This document shows, piece by piece, positions 12,544 to 24,790 of a stretch of 64,000 bases of DNA. The stretch lies in assembly GCF_002443255.2 (NCBI RefSeq), contig NW_019211460.1, positions 36,403,498-36,467,497 of the forward strand, written 5' to 3'. The stretch's first letter is position 1, and every line of letters begins with the position of its first letter. Under the pieces are notes generated by a model, which worked only from the letters and a program-made list of their open reading frames with translations, was not told the origin of the DNA and searched no databases. The translations under genes and the position numbers were made by a program. The stretch comes from Varroa destructor (lineage: Eukaryota; Arthropoda; Arachnida; Mesostigmata; Varroidae).

Positions 12544-15500
12544 GTCTCTTAAATTAGTTTTACAAGCTTCATGAGTCTCGTATAACGAATAGGGCATAGT
12601 ATGCCAAATGTTTCTATATGGCCACATTTATATTTCTATGATATTTCCGCCTACTATTAGCGAAGATGAAGTGAGATCTATTCTTGAGGGGCGAGTCTTT
12701 AGTAAATTAAAAATGGTGCCGAAATAGGGTGCATCAGTGTTGTCAACGTTACACTTTGCCGAATGAATCAAGCATATAATTAGAGTGGTTGCGATCGTGT
12801 ATTGGTAGTAATATATTGTTTATGTATTGCTGTGTCATTCAACAAGTATTAGTTAGAAACCAGGTATAGCGTTTGCCAAGTGTGGCCAATATCGTGACAA
12901 AGTTCTGTGTATTAGTTGAATATGGAAAACGAGGCCGAAGTTGACTGAGGTAATAATATCTGCAAAAAATTGGATGAAAGCTGCAGGCACTTGAATGTCT
13001 AAATAGTCGGACATAGGACTTATGCCGCGCTTTCTCCATCGTTCGATAACAATTCTATTCATTATCTTAAAATTTCGTCATGCAGCTCTTGAAAATTATG
13101 CTGAGATATACTACAGTATGTTCGAAGTAAATTGCCCGTCATGGTGTAAATAGGAAGTTTCGATTATGAGCGAAGATCAGGCACCGGCTAATATCTTATA
13201 TTTGTAAACGCAGTATATAAATCTTCGCGCTAGATCCTCCGCTCGATTTCCTTGTTTGCTCGAAACCGACGGTCAACCCAGTCCCCATTCTTCCGGTCTC
13301 CATTCCCTCGAGAAAGCTCAAATAAGATTCTCATGAGATACAGCGGGAAATCCATTATAAATTGAAAGACCTACAAGACTCATTAATGTATCGCGAAGCG
13401 TTGTTTCTAAACATTCAGAATATTGATGAAACAATTACCGGGCTTTTTTTTTTCGAAATAAGTCTATAGCCAGCTGGATCATGTAAATGAGCTTTAACGA
13501 TTAGTTTTCTTTTGGGTGATCTGCTCTTTTCGCCACCCTTCTATTCACTAGTCCTTGTGGGTCATTGTCGTTGTCGGAACTTTAGGCCTGCTAACTGAGC
13601 TTACATCAAATTTACCGGATTATCCTGAATCCAGTGTATCAAAGCGACATTTGAACAGTTTCTCTCGAGCCGCACTCGTTATACCGAAGTTCTCTATACT
13701 CTTATATATACACCTATACTCTTAGAAAAGGCATTTTTGAACATGACCTATGAGCGGTTCAGGTATCGGATTAAAGCTGTGATTAAAAAGAAAAAGCTGT
13801 GTCAGCCGTTAAATGGAATACTTGAATCCGGAAGGAATATTATCTATTATTAAATATATCCGGAAGCGAAATCGATTTGGCATAACTGATCCGAAACTTT
13901 CTTTATGTACCAATCTTAACGACTCGCTTGTCGCAAAAAAAGTGAAGAAAGCCAATCATCAATTTCGTTTACAGTTCTGTATAACCTCATCAGTATTATT
14001 TAAGCGCATATAACATCTTTGGGACAGATGATAGTCAACATTTGAAGTACGCTATAGACTGGATCTCCTGATTGCAGCAAGGAACACGAGCTACTTCCAG
14101 TCTCAAGCGGCTTGCGGTGGTCCCTGCTCCTCGGTTCACCCTATCCGAGGAGAATTTCTTGTAGTCATCTATAAAGATGAATCAGAAGGGGTAGATCGAA
14201 GAAACGATAGCTGTCGCACTCGGTCGGAACCGATCGAAACGCAAAGAATCTAAAGGAAGCACATAAAAAGGACAAAGGTGCATAAGGACGAGGTGGATGA
14301 CTCAATAACGCCCATAGAACAGACAATGTGTTCAAGCTATGACAGCACAATACTAGCATCAGCGAAAAAGGTTCTCACAGTGCCCTCAGTAGGCTCTTGT
14401 CCTCATCTAACTTGCCAGGTGGGCGGGCCATGCGTGCAGCGAGCCATTGACCAGGACAAGGGCCCAACAGTCTGATGTTAGCAACAGCAGCAAGCATGAC
14501 GTTTGCAAGGACCCTATGCGCGTTGTCTCTCTTTTGCCACAAGTAGATTACGCGAATACCCGTTGTATGACACAGATAAAAGTCGCATTTTTTATCGCTG
14601 GATACCCAACACTGGATACGTTTCTACGCTAAGCGAACGCCACGTTATTATTGTATTATACACACAAAAAAGATTACCTAATGTCATTTTAGCTGAACTC
14701 ACTATTGGATAAATATCGATCCAGAATAAGGTAAAAGCAATTTGTTTTAAGTGGATTTATCCTTTTGGAACAATAGCTAGAGAAAAAGGAGAGTATGTGT
14801 CACCTAAGTTGCTTGAACTTTGGCGATTGATGTGCTAAGAACGGCTGTATCCGGCAATACCAAAAATAGAAACTATTCCTTCTGCTGACTGGGGTTAATA
14901 CTGAACGATTTAGTGCTTTGTAACTCCTGTAAGCTAGATACGACTTTTGCGGCCCTGAACGTGAACGTAGCGCGTATCTACGGTGATCATTGCTTTTCTG
15001 TGTCTATACGATAGAGCATTAAAATGAATTAGCAGAAAAAAACAGATCTTATTCAGCAAATACACTATTTGCATTAGATCAATGAGTTTTCTGTAGCAAT
15101 TGACTGCCTTGCAAAGCTCTTGAAGCGAGTAAACTATAACTTGATAATAATAGTAATAATGGATAGCTGTGCCAAACGGTAAAGCTATGCGATGAGTACT
15201 ATCCAGTTCGTTGCAGATCTATAACGCGTCTCTAGCGCATTTTGCTTTTAAATAAAAAAAGATAGTCAAACCCGTCTGGCCCGTACGATCAAGAGCCACC
15301 AGCTGAATTGTATGATATAATCAAATATATTGTGATGCGGCGAAAACATAAGAGAGTTACGTTCTCTAGCCGATAAAGCTTATTCGTTGATCCTGCCGTC
15401 TAATGATTGCACAGTCAAGTCACCCGTGTGAATGAACGTGAAGTTACTCTAACAGTACGTGGGCAACTACTAATACCTGGAGAACGCCACTATCTGTACA

Positions 15501-16112
15501 ACGGTGACGTTTGTCATACAATGAAGCCCCAAAACGATCTTGCTTAGAGGCAGTTCAAGGAGCCATAAAATTTCACCCCCATGGTGAACTGTGGTAATTG
15601 TTGCGATGATTGTCTTCAGTTCAGTGAAATTCGTGTATCAGCTCACACGGAACGCTGCGAGGTTTTTGGAAAGTCAACTTATTTCAAACTAGTTGGGCCG
15701 TGTTTGACCGCTCGGTTCGCATACGGATTCCTTGTCGAACGAAGCAGACATCATCGATAACCTGTGTCCCCGAAGCTCGTTCAAAGTTGCCAATATTAAG
15801 TTCTAACTCAGCTAAAATATAACTTACGCTACAATACAACGTTTGCCAAACAGTTGGCTATGTTCTGTTAATACAGCAACGTTCATGAAAGGCGTCCGAA
15901 TTCTCAATTTCACGATAGAACACTTTTGGCTGTAACAGTTTACCTATGAAAACGCTTTTTGTATCACAAAAGGTAAATGCACATTTCTTAGTTAAGATAA
16001 TACAACCATTCCCAGTATGTATGTGTACATATATATGTCTGTGCATTGTTTCTAAAGGACGTGCTTGACAAGCCTTGCCATTAACCTTGACAATTATCAT
16101 TTTCTTTTACAG
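12544..16112. other. No supported gene
   Basis: Unique A/T-rich DNA. The slightly GC-rich patch 14050-14550 has frame 14278..14475 but no homology or good splice context. Confidence 0.5.
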
Positions 16113-16206
16113 TCGGTACGGCGGACACGTTGGCAAAAAGCTCTGCTTTGTAGTAACGTTCAGGCTAGAGGACCGGTACGTCTACAAAAACGTTTTGTGC
16201 AAATAA
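16113..16206 (+). CDS. Candidate terminal coding exon, 30 codons, unassigned
   Basis: A strong acceptor (CATTTTCTTTTACAG at 16098..16112) is followed, after one base completing a split codon, by 30 open codons and TAA at 16204. The peptide begins RYGGHVGKKLCFVVTF and ends DRYVYKNVLCK. Twenty of 30 third positions are G or C, well above the local 40%, as expected of real exons in this genome. A preceding exon should end with two bases of a codon; I could not locate one with confidence. Another frame is also open here (to 16316). No family recognised, and no AATAAA within a few hundred bases. Confidence 0.33.
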
Positions 16207-19200
16207 CGGAAGGCAAGTTGTTTTGTTCGCGCTGCAGTTGTTCAAGGGACGCTCTCTTTGCTGTTCCTGCATTTGACAGGATTACTTGGGCAGGATACAA
16301 ACAGTTTCGTCGGTAATTGACTGACGGTGCCGGCATTTGCGTGGACGTCGTTAAGAGGTTAATGAACACCGTAATCGCTTAGCGCATGCTGGATGTTGCA
16401 TTCTATCTGTCTTTTACAAGATTGTGTAACATAATATCACTGTTTACTCCTTGTTAGCCATGTGTTTTTATGGCAATTTATGACTCTTGATTTCGACTGG
16501 ATACGTACTCGAATTTAGACTTGCCGTTTGATGAAGCTTTGGGTCTATCGCGATATTCATAAGCTACAGGAGCAAATGATGCCGCCAGCAGCCGACGACA
16601 ACTGTAACTTTGTACAAACCGCGGTGGCGTAAACCCACTAAACAAAGCTAGGATAACGCTCGCCTCTTAATCTGACTATGGAAAACTGTTCTTACATACG
16701 TAGTCGTAGAAATTCAGTCTGAAAAATTAATCAGAAAATTATTTTTTCAAGAGTATACCGAAGTCCTTTGGTAGCTGGACGGTAGCTGTACTTGAATTAG
16801 AATCCGTTGGATATTTCAATTGAGCCCTGCTTACCAAAATTTGCCTAAAGTCCTATCAGTCATCGTCGGTGCCCTAAACGGGTGATACTCTTATAACGTA
16901 AGATACGCCGGCAAAAAATAACATGATATTGGTAGCTATTGAACTCTTTTTCGGAACTATAATACCGTAAGCTTGCATCATCACTATATGTTGATCACTA
17001 CTCATCTCATTTAGACATAAGCATCTCTACAATAAAAAAAAACATGCTTAAAGGCACAATCTAATGAAATTTAATTGGTTTAAGCTTAATTAAATGTTAC
17101 ATTGTCAAAAATTCCTATACTAGATACAAAAAGTTCGCTCTTAAAGATTTACGCTTCCACCAGCGTCACGCAAGCTCGATTTGTACCAACAACGTTATTG
17201 CTAGGACAAATCTGTGACCGAAAATAATGTTCTCCCGCCAATTATGCAGAAGTAGACTTTTTTGGCTAGCCCTTTGATTAACAGCTCAGTGTATCAACTG
17301 CCTGTAAAATTTTAGTTTCTTATTTCCTAGTGAAGGTCAAAAAATAGCCGTTGCTACCACCTGTTGAAGTAACTTGAAGAGCTATTTAATTTTAGTGCAA
17401 AGCTAATTTCTCCAACTGACTACCTCACAGAATCTATAAAATGCCATCTTGCACAAGTCTAACCACGAGCTCGCTATGGGGGAATAAAATTTGTAAACTT
17501 CAACTTAAGATGTGATAATTAGTAAAATAAACTTCCGACATTTGGACATGTGGAGTGGACGAGATGAAACCAGAGGGAACGTTTGATTAGTACATGGTCA
17601 CCCCTTGGGCAACCGTTTAGAACAGTAAACTTGTGACGTATGCTTTTATTTACCAAACCTGTCACTTCTATTCAACAACCCTTGACGTTAACTTTTCATA
17701 GCAAAGCTCTTATGAATTTACGCCAATATTTTCGTACGTAGCTATTTAGCAGCTAAGTAGACCTAAAAAGCAGCTATTTCGTACCCGTTCATTTCATGAA
17801 CGTCTGAGTCATGCCGCCGCCTAATTTGGTGCCCTTTTTTTTCAGCGCTCTTGTAGAAGTATGATTGTCAATACAATGAAATAGGTCCATCTGTTAATAC
17901 GCGCACGTACACGTATCTGTGTGTATGTATGGCTATCGTTCTGAGCGGTGCTTATTGCTATTACTATCACAAGCGGTTACTGCCTCCTTGCTGGCTAACA
18001 AGCTTAAGGAGTGAAAGAATCATGTAGTTCATTGACAAGTAGTACAGCGCCCTGAAAAAGCGTGAGTTCTAGGGCCCGCTGCAATAAATGCCTAAATCCG
18101 CGACAACAAAATTTTCTAACTAGTGTCTGTGTAAATAAGGATGTCATAAGCTTGAATACTATCGGCCTCCACATTTTCAAACATTCGTCTGAGAAAGATT
18201 GACTAGTGAACAAAGAGGACGTTGGATGCTAATCAGAAGGCTGGCAGATTGAAAACGCTACATCAATTAGTTGCCCCAATAAGTAACACTTTGGCGGCGC
18301 GTAATACGTAATTGAGCTTTGTATATCTAGCGGTATGTCAACTTTTGGATGGTATTGCTCGCGGCTGCTAGGTAGAAGTGTGAAAGTGCTTCTACTGCAC
18401 CAACTTACGTCAGTGAAGTAGTGAAAGATTTACCCGTAGCACCATGCGACGGCACCACTCCTACTTAAGCATGAAGGGTGGGCGTCAGTCACGAGAGAGT
18501 AAGATTCACACACGATGAGAGGCGTGGGCTTTGTCGGTCGGGTCCGGTCCGTGGCACCCACCCCATGTAGCTTTTCTCGCAGCATCAAGCACCCGGAGCT
18601 CATGCCGGAGCGCTCGGTGCCGGCGGCGAACTAAGTACAGCAACCGTCCAACAGCAGCAGGCCAAGAGCAATAGCGGTACGGTCAATTTCTAATGCATGG
18701 CACAAAATGACTGAACAGCAAGAAAAACAACAAGCGAATGGCCGCCGCTGTCTCAGTCACCGCTGTATCAGAACTGACGCTACAAATTGATTGTTATCAA
18801 AAAAACAATGACGACAGCAGCATGAGCAACGTACACGTATCCCCAGTAACAAGCGAAACAGCATGTTACAGATATACACTCAATAATAAAACAACGAGAT
18901 GCATCATCATGGCAAGAGTGTTTTACATACATAGGTATAGATATATGCCTATGCATGCAAGTATAGATGCATGTATACGTAGAGCATATGGGCATGCCGT
19001 TGCCAATTTTCGCCTCCACAAGAAACAAATCGAATGTGAAACAGTTTGGTGCCGGTCGGTTTTGACGTTGTGATGTTTACGCAGCGCGGCCAATTGCTTG
19101 ATCACCGGTGCGTCCGCAACTCGGATAGATCGGCCGCAGCCGCGGTAGTGACTACAGTCGTACCGCACGGGCAGCGGCAGCGGCAGCGTGGATACTTCCT

Positions 19201-20205
19201 ACAGATCTGCTGCTTTTCCTTTCCAAAGGTGGCCTGTTGCTGCTGCGCTGACATCGATGTCAGCCGTCACAGGCGGACGACATGACGGTAGAAGCAGTCA
19301 CATTCTTCAAGGCGACTCGCCGCAGAAGGCAGAAAGCGAGCGAAAAAAAAAAGGGAAGGGATTATTAAGGTTTTAGTAGCACGAACTTAATTTATGTGAG
19401 GTAGGCAGCTTCGAACGCTGCACGGAAATCCTCGCCTTTGCCGACTGGCTCAAAAGCCAATGAGTTTCACGCTCATGTCGGACATGACGTCGGAGAAAAA
19501 CGTTTAAATTTGCGCTGTGGGAAATTGATGTATTACACTTGAACAGGTCTATACCTAACCGATACTAATAGATGCATCGCACTGAGCACGAGCTTCTATT
19601 CTCTGAGCTGAGACGGAATTCTAATGGTATATAACATTGAAGCCAGTATGTAGTATACTAATAAGACCACAGCAACCGTATTATATATATGTATAGTTTA
19701 GAAGCCAAAAATGTTCCCTCTCAGACGTCAGTCAAAGATGAACTCAGAAAGTTCGATATCGCTACAAAGGGTCTTATCTCATGTTTGATGAGTTTACACG
19801 CGCAATAGGGGGGCAACTATTCAAAAATAGACAGAATTTCAACGAAGGTATCTCCAGATAAACATCAGCCCTTAGCGTTTATACGTAAAATTGACCCCAT
19901 TGCGCAACACTGTGCAGTTAAACTATCGACCTTCTCTCAGCATAGAAGGAAAAAAACCATTCCGACGAATTCAGAACGCGTTCCTCTAACATTTGGCCCA
20001 CAGCTTCAATCTGAAATAATCTCAAATCATACGTTCTCGATGTTCTCTATTGTACTTTAAGCGAAGAGTTTGTGCTCCCCGACACAAATAACGTAGTAGT
20101 CAAACCTCTTAGAGATCTTGAATCGGTATAGAACATCGCCGATGAACAGTTTTATAAGTTTAAATATCTGTATCGAAATGATAACCTAGATTCTGTTGAA
20201 TTCTA
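16207..20205. other. No supported gene beyond the GC-rich island
   Basis: A/T-rich to 18400, then GC-rich 18480-18680 and 19060-19340 with overlapping short frames on both strands, possibly a promoter-proximal island. Small TA tract at about 19681-19690. Confidence 0.45.
18515..18634 (+). CDS. 39-codon ORF in a GC-rich island, hypothetical
   Basis: A GC-rich patch (about 18480-18680) holds an ATG-started 39-codon frame beginning MRGVGFVGRVRSVAPTP. Within it CTTTTCTCGCAG (ends 18583) is a good acceptor and leads into a second frame rich in Ala, Gly and Gln that ends TATVQQQQAKSNSGTVNF. It could be a first exon or CpG-rich promoter-proximal RNA. Neither reading shows a known domain. Confidence 0.15.
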   Translation: MRGVGFVGRVRSVAPTPCSFSRSIKHPELMPERSVPAAN

Positions 20206-20548
20206 TTGATTTCTCCAATGGAGTCGAACAAATTAAAGCTACTCAAAATACTGTTTTATCAAGCGGGCACAGGCAATGATGTCCTTATGAGGTTCCATGT
20301 GGGAGATCACCGAGTTGAGGTTTTTGCTTATGGCTTTCCATTTTCAAATGTGCTGTTTGCTAATGTCCCAATGTCGTGTTCAGCAGAAACAAAACCTTTC
20401 CTTTGTCCTTCTTTGTGGGTTCTCATCATCGTTTGATTCGTATCTTAATATTTTTCTTAGACTTAGTATTTTAAAAATCAATATTCCGCATAATGGAAGA
20501 AAAGCATATTTGACATTTCTTAATCGGCCTTTGCCTATGTTACAATAA
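20206..20548 (+). pseudogene. Possible BTB/POZ-domain relic, frameshifted
   Basis: One frame (20206..20436) contains NDVLMRFHVGDHRVEVFAYG, resembling the BTB start (DV.F.VG....V.AHK), followed by a VLFANV segment and ETKPFLCPSL. Near 20420 the similarity appears to move to another frame with FSSSFDSYLNIFLRL (20297..20548 frame), where BTB proteins have 'P.AF..LL.YMY'. Spacing of these blocks matches BTBD6-type proteins. There is no convincing ATG, and a frame change is needed, so if real it is a pseudogene or processed fragment. Alternative: coincidence in two overlapping chance ORFs. A profile search is decisive. Confidence 0.28.
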
Positions 20549-21924
20549 CGCCGAGACGGAAACCTTCAAGGCGATGCTGGAAGGTAAAGTGCCTTGAGCC
20601 ACTGTTATACAAGCATATATATATCTTTTAGCTTGAACGGCCTTAAGTAAGCCGGGGCTGTGTCCACAAAAAGGTCGCTTCCAAGATTCTGCCGTTGCCT
20701 GCCGAAACACTTATATGTTGAACCCGTACTCAACGCAAAAGGTTTTGCGATGTCAATAAAATAACAGGCAAAGCAACAAGTCTCGAAAGCTAACGAACAG
20801 CTTATCGAGAGTACATAAGTTGTCAAATTTCTTTCGTGCCCCTTTCTGACGTTCATGCAGATTAAACCAATTGCCCTCAACTTCCTAATATTATTACTCT
20901 TCATCAGGAATAACACCTTACCTCTAGGATCCTGGGCTCCTTCTCAACCGAATGTTTCCAGATAGACAAAAGTCGTTAGCTGACGCCAAAATTAAACAGT
21001 TCCGATGTTTTAGACTAAAAATGAGAATCATCGTTTGTGGACGCGGTACGGTCTTTCCAGATCACAAGTACATATTTATAATTAGCCCTTTTCACAACAG
21101 GGAAATAGCCCGTATATACAAATTCGAAGCCAGCATCAATATAAATACTGACTCTTATTACTATTATTACTTTTTTTTTAAATTTGTGGCTTGCCTGCCC
21201 TTATCGCACTGGTTCGTCTAAAAATACATTTTACGACGACGGAACTCGATACCTGGATAAAATACTATCAGGTTATATATCAGAATACATATAGACAGAC
21301 ACAAGTGTGTGTGAATGTTTATGTGTGTATCTCTATCTGTCTATCGAAACGAGAAGGACTCGGCTGAGAAGAGAGAAAGGAATAATTAATAAATGAAGGT
21401 TTTGCGTTATCTAGCGAGTGTGATCGGTGATGCTGCCTCGCGGTCGTAGCAAAAGAGGCCGACCCGAAAAAAAAAAGCAAAGAGCTAAATAACGAACACA
21501 CAGACGAAGCGGGCAACTAAGGAGAAGCAGACCGATTGTGTTAATGCCGTCTTTAGATCTTCTGCATTTATCTACGTGCAAAAGAAGAAAAGGTGTCCTA
21601 ATAATCAATGAAACATTATTCCTACCATTATCAGCATGATTATCATTATAGATACTGATATCGGGAAGTGAGGTGGCTATTGTAAAGCGCGGAAGCGGAC
21701 GCTGAGCTATACGAGATCGAACAAGAAAACCGCTATGCATTTTTCGTCACGTTTGATTAGTAGCTCAATAAAGTTTAAAAAAAAACAAATCTTAAATTAT
21801 CCAACCGTCAATAGTTGGCTCTGATTCTGGCAAGGCCGTCTATGGCCAATGATCTTTAACTAAAGCAAAGGGGTGCAACCACGACGTTCTTCCTTTAACA
21901 CTAGTAGGGTTCGTCACTGTCTGC

Positions 21925-22010
21925 CGCTGCCATCGTCAAATTGGTAAGACAGTCGCCTCAACTATGGTAAGCAAGTAAGTAAGTTATGGAATTCGAGTTA
22001 CCTGTCGCCC
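21925..22010 (+). repeat. Degenerate tRNA-like segment, possible SINE head
   Basis: TCGTCAAATTGG at 21933 followed by TAAGACAGTCGCCTC looks like a box A and D-arm, and GAATTCGAGTTACC at 21989 is a poor box B. A small AAGT tandem stretch (21972-21984) lies between. Not a functional tRNA. Confidence 0.28.
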
Positions 22011-22634
22011 GTTGTCGTTGTTATTATCGTTATCGTAATTGTAGACGGGAAAAGCAAGATAGAGGAAGGAGCCGGTAAACGCCATACGAGGGAGGAGGTG
22101 ACTTCGTGACTGCTACTGATAAGGAATGTAATGATCACATAATTTCAAATGCTGATGCTGTAAGTAGATTTTTTATGGACGAAAAATAGAAAAGGAAGGC
22201 ACCTACGCGTTCCGTGCGGCCAGTCTGAACGATTAGTAAACATAGAAAAAACTGGCTGGTCAAGTGCTCAATATTTTTTGAATTTATATCTTGCGTATAC
22301 AATTGAACCAATGTTAACATTTACGTGAACGTATTTATCAAATACCCCCGACGACTAATAAGCTGCGTTCAATTACTGAAGTAAACTTATAGCCAAGCCC
22401 GGTAAAAACTTCCAAGAGGTGAGTGACTACAGTGTGACGCGTTCGTACGACCAATAGTGAAGATCGGCACAGAAACGAGCAGAGCGACCGACAGAACAGG
22501 GCACGACGCTTGATGATCCGGTTCAGAAGATGAACGTCGTCCGTCCTGAGCAGTAATGGAGCACGGCTGTAGTCGTATGTGGTAATTAATTCCATTTTAA
22601 TGTTATCTGATAAAATGTCAGGACATTACGGAGA

Positions 22635-22636
<2 letters not shown>

Positions 22637-22690
<54 letters not shown>

Positions 22691-22704
22691 GCACACGCAC
22701 ACAC
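22637..22704. repeat. (AC)n microsatellite, about 68 bp
   Basis: Almost pure AC dinucleotide array with a few GC interruptions near its right end. It alone creates the long Val/Cys-rich reading frame on the minus strand here, which I do not call as a gene. Confidence 0.97.
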
Positions 22705-23983
22705 ATCTAGCCGCATATAAATATCGTGTAGACAGACGCACTCGCGCTCGCAGATACATCGAACCCAAAATGCAAGTCAGATGCGAATAAAATCAAGAAG
22801 TATATAATCAAGACAGGCATAAATGCCAGTTTTTTCGAGGGAGACTGTATTAATACTATTTAATGTGTATATTAACACGGGTAGTAACAGAGACAATTTT
22901 GATATCGTTGGCCTAAGTTGTACCTAAGTGATTAATGTTATTTGGTTGGAATTGTTGTATGTGTCGACACGGACATCTCTGACAGACGTATATCTATATA
23001 TACACATCCCATTTCCTTAGAAGCTCGGGTCGAAACGCTTTTTCTTACACGCATTTCTAAACGCCTTGCTGATAGAAATAGTAGTTGAATTAACGTTATC
23101 TTATTGAAATTTGTTAGACTCTTTCTCGGTCATACAATAATGTACCACAGTTCAATCTGTGCTGCTTATGTGCGATGAAGTGCAGTTTCAAAGCCTACCC
23201 ACATGATCTGCCGGCTAACTAGCTATGCAGTAATTTGTCCGTGTGAACGAATGCGCCCTCGTCCTGAATAACGTAAGGCCTATCGTTCGACGCAGTCGTC
23301 ATCCAGAGCTTCAGTACAGTTTTTAGAACATCCAAATGAGCGTTTTTCCAAAAGTAGTATTTAGGTATGATGTCTCCTTCACTAAACACAGCGAAAATAT
23401 TGTTTTAACGCAAAATGGAAGCGTTTCCTATTGTGGACTTTCGCAGCTGTGCAATGAACGTTTTCTTGCCTCGGGAGAATCAATGACGGTCTGCTACCGT
23501 GTTTCTGAAATAAGTTAGGAACCAATAACACCAATCAAGACCCCTGGCATTGTTATTTTCAGAAGGTTTTTATCTGACGTTTGTGGCGTATGAATTGTAC
23601 TTAGGTTGCTCGTGAATTTGTAGGTAAAGCGAGCAGTTGTAATAGCTGATCTTTGCTTGAATTTCGAGAATGATCCGCCTGACTCTGCCATGACAGAATG
23701 GTCGCTCCCTTCTAAAGACATGGCTTTTTTTTCATCGACTGAAATACCTGTCACCCAATGGTAATTATTCATTTGTGTATCAAAGATCATATGTTAGGTA
23801 AAGCTACGTAGAGGTGGAGACCATATAACTTATCTGGTCATCTGAAACGTACACCAAGATATGGAGGACATACTATGTATTGTTCTCGGCTTACCTTAAG
23901 GTTTAATTTCGAGAATATTTTGCACAGATCCTTAAATTGCTTTCAATGGTTGGCATTTTAAAAAAAGGTATGCCCTTCTTTCC

Positions 23984-24005
23984 TCATCATCATCATCATC
24001 ATCAT
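23984..24005. repeat. (CAT)n microsatellite
   Basis: Seven CAT units in non-coding sequence. Confidence 0.92.
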
Positions 24006-24771
24006 AATGCCGGTAAAAACGTAAGGAATACATTTTGAATTCGGGCAAAATATTCAATCGTTATTGTTGTGTACGAGTGTGAACTCGTTTACAGTTAATA
24101 GTTGTTGTGCCTGATTACCTAGACCTTTGTAGGAATACAGCTTTCTCATCCTGACCTAATACAATTTCTCACTCGATAGAAGCAGCGACTTTTCAACTGT
24201 GATTTACTATGCAGCTTTCGTGCAGACATTGTGCCACAGTCTTACTGGAAAATTTTAATCCTTATCAAACTCATCATCCGAAAGGATTTTTGATATACCC
24301 TGTAATATTACCATATATATCTAAAAGGGACAATAGAAAAAGTATCGTTCGATGGAGTGATGTTCAATAGCGAGGAAGTTAAAGTGTTTTTTTTTTAAGA
24401 TATCATGTAGTGTTCTATTGTATGTTTTCATAAATATTAGAGCTAGAAGAAAAAATTAATCTCATCGTCAAACCAACCGATGCCAGTCGCATCACATCTC
24501 CATCATCATCTTTGATGGAACCGCAAGCTGATCGAAGCTCCTGCGCTCTGAACTGTACTGGGGGTCAGGTGCCGGTTCGGCTAAAAGTATTAAACTGTTT
24601 TAAGGTACACATTGAATCGGACATATATCCAGGCTGGCTTCCCTATACGATTGCATGCTTTTATGCACGACGGACCTTTTGATAAAAACACAAAGGTGGT
24701 CAATAAAACAATTTTGGTGCAATAAATGTTTCGGCTTCTACGTGCGGAACTGCAGTAACATTGCATTAAAC

Positions 24772-24790
24772 GGCGGCGGCGGCGGCGGCG
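24772..24790. repeat. (GGC)6 microsatellite
   Basis: Six GGC units inside a 79-codon frame (24655..24894), where they give poly-Gly. No other coding support. Confidence 0.92.

Noticed and set aside
22586..22768. Val/Cys-rich minus-strand frame
   Set aside because: Translation of the (AC)n microsatellite.
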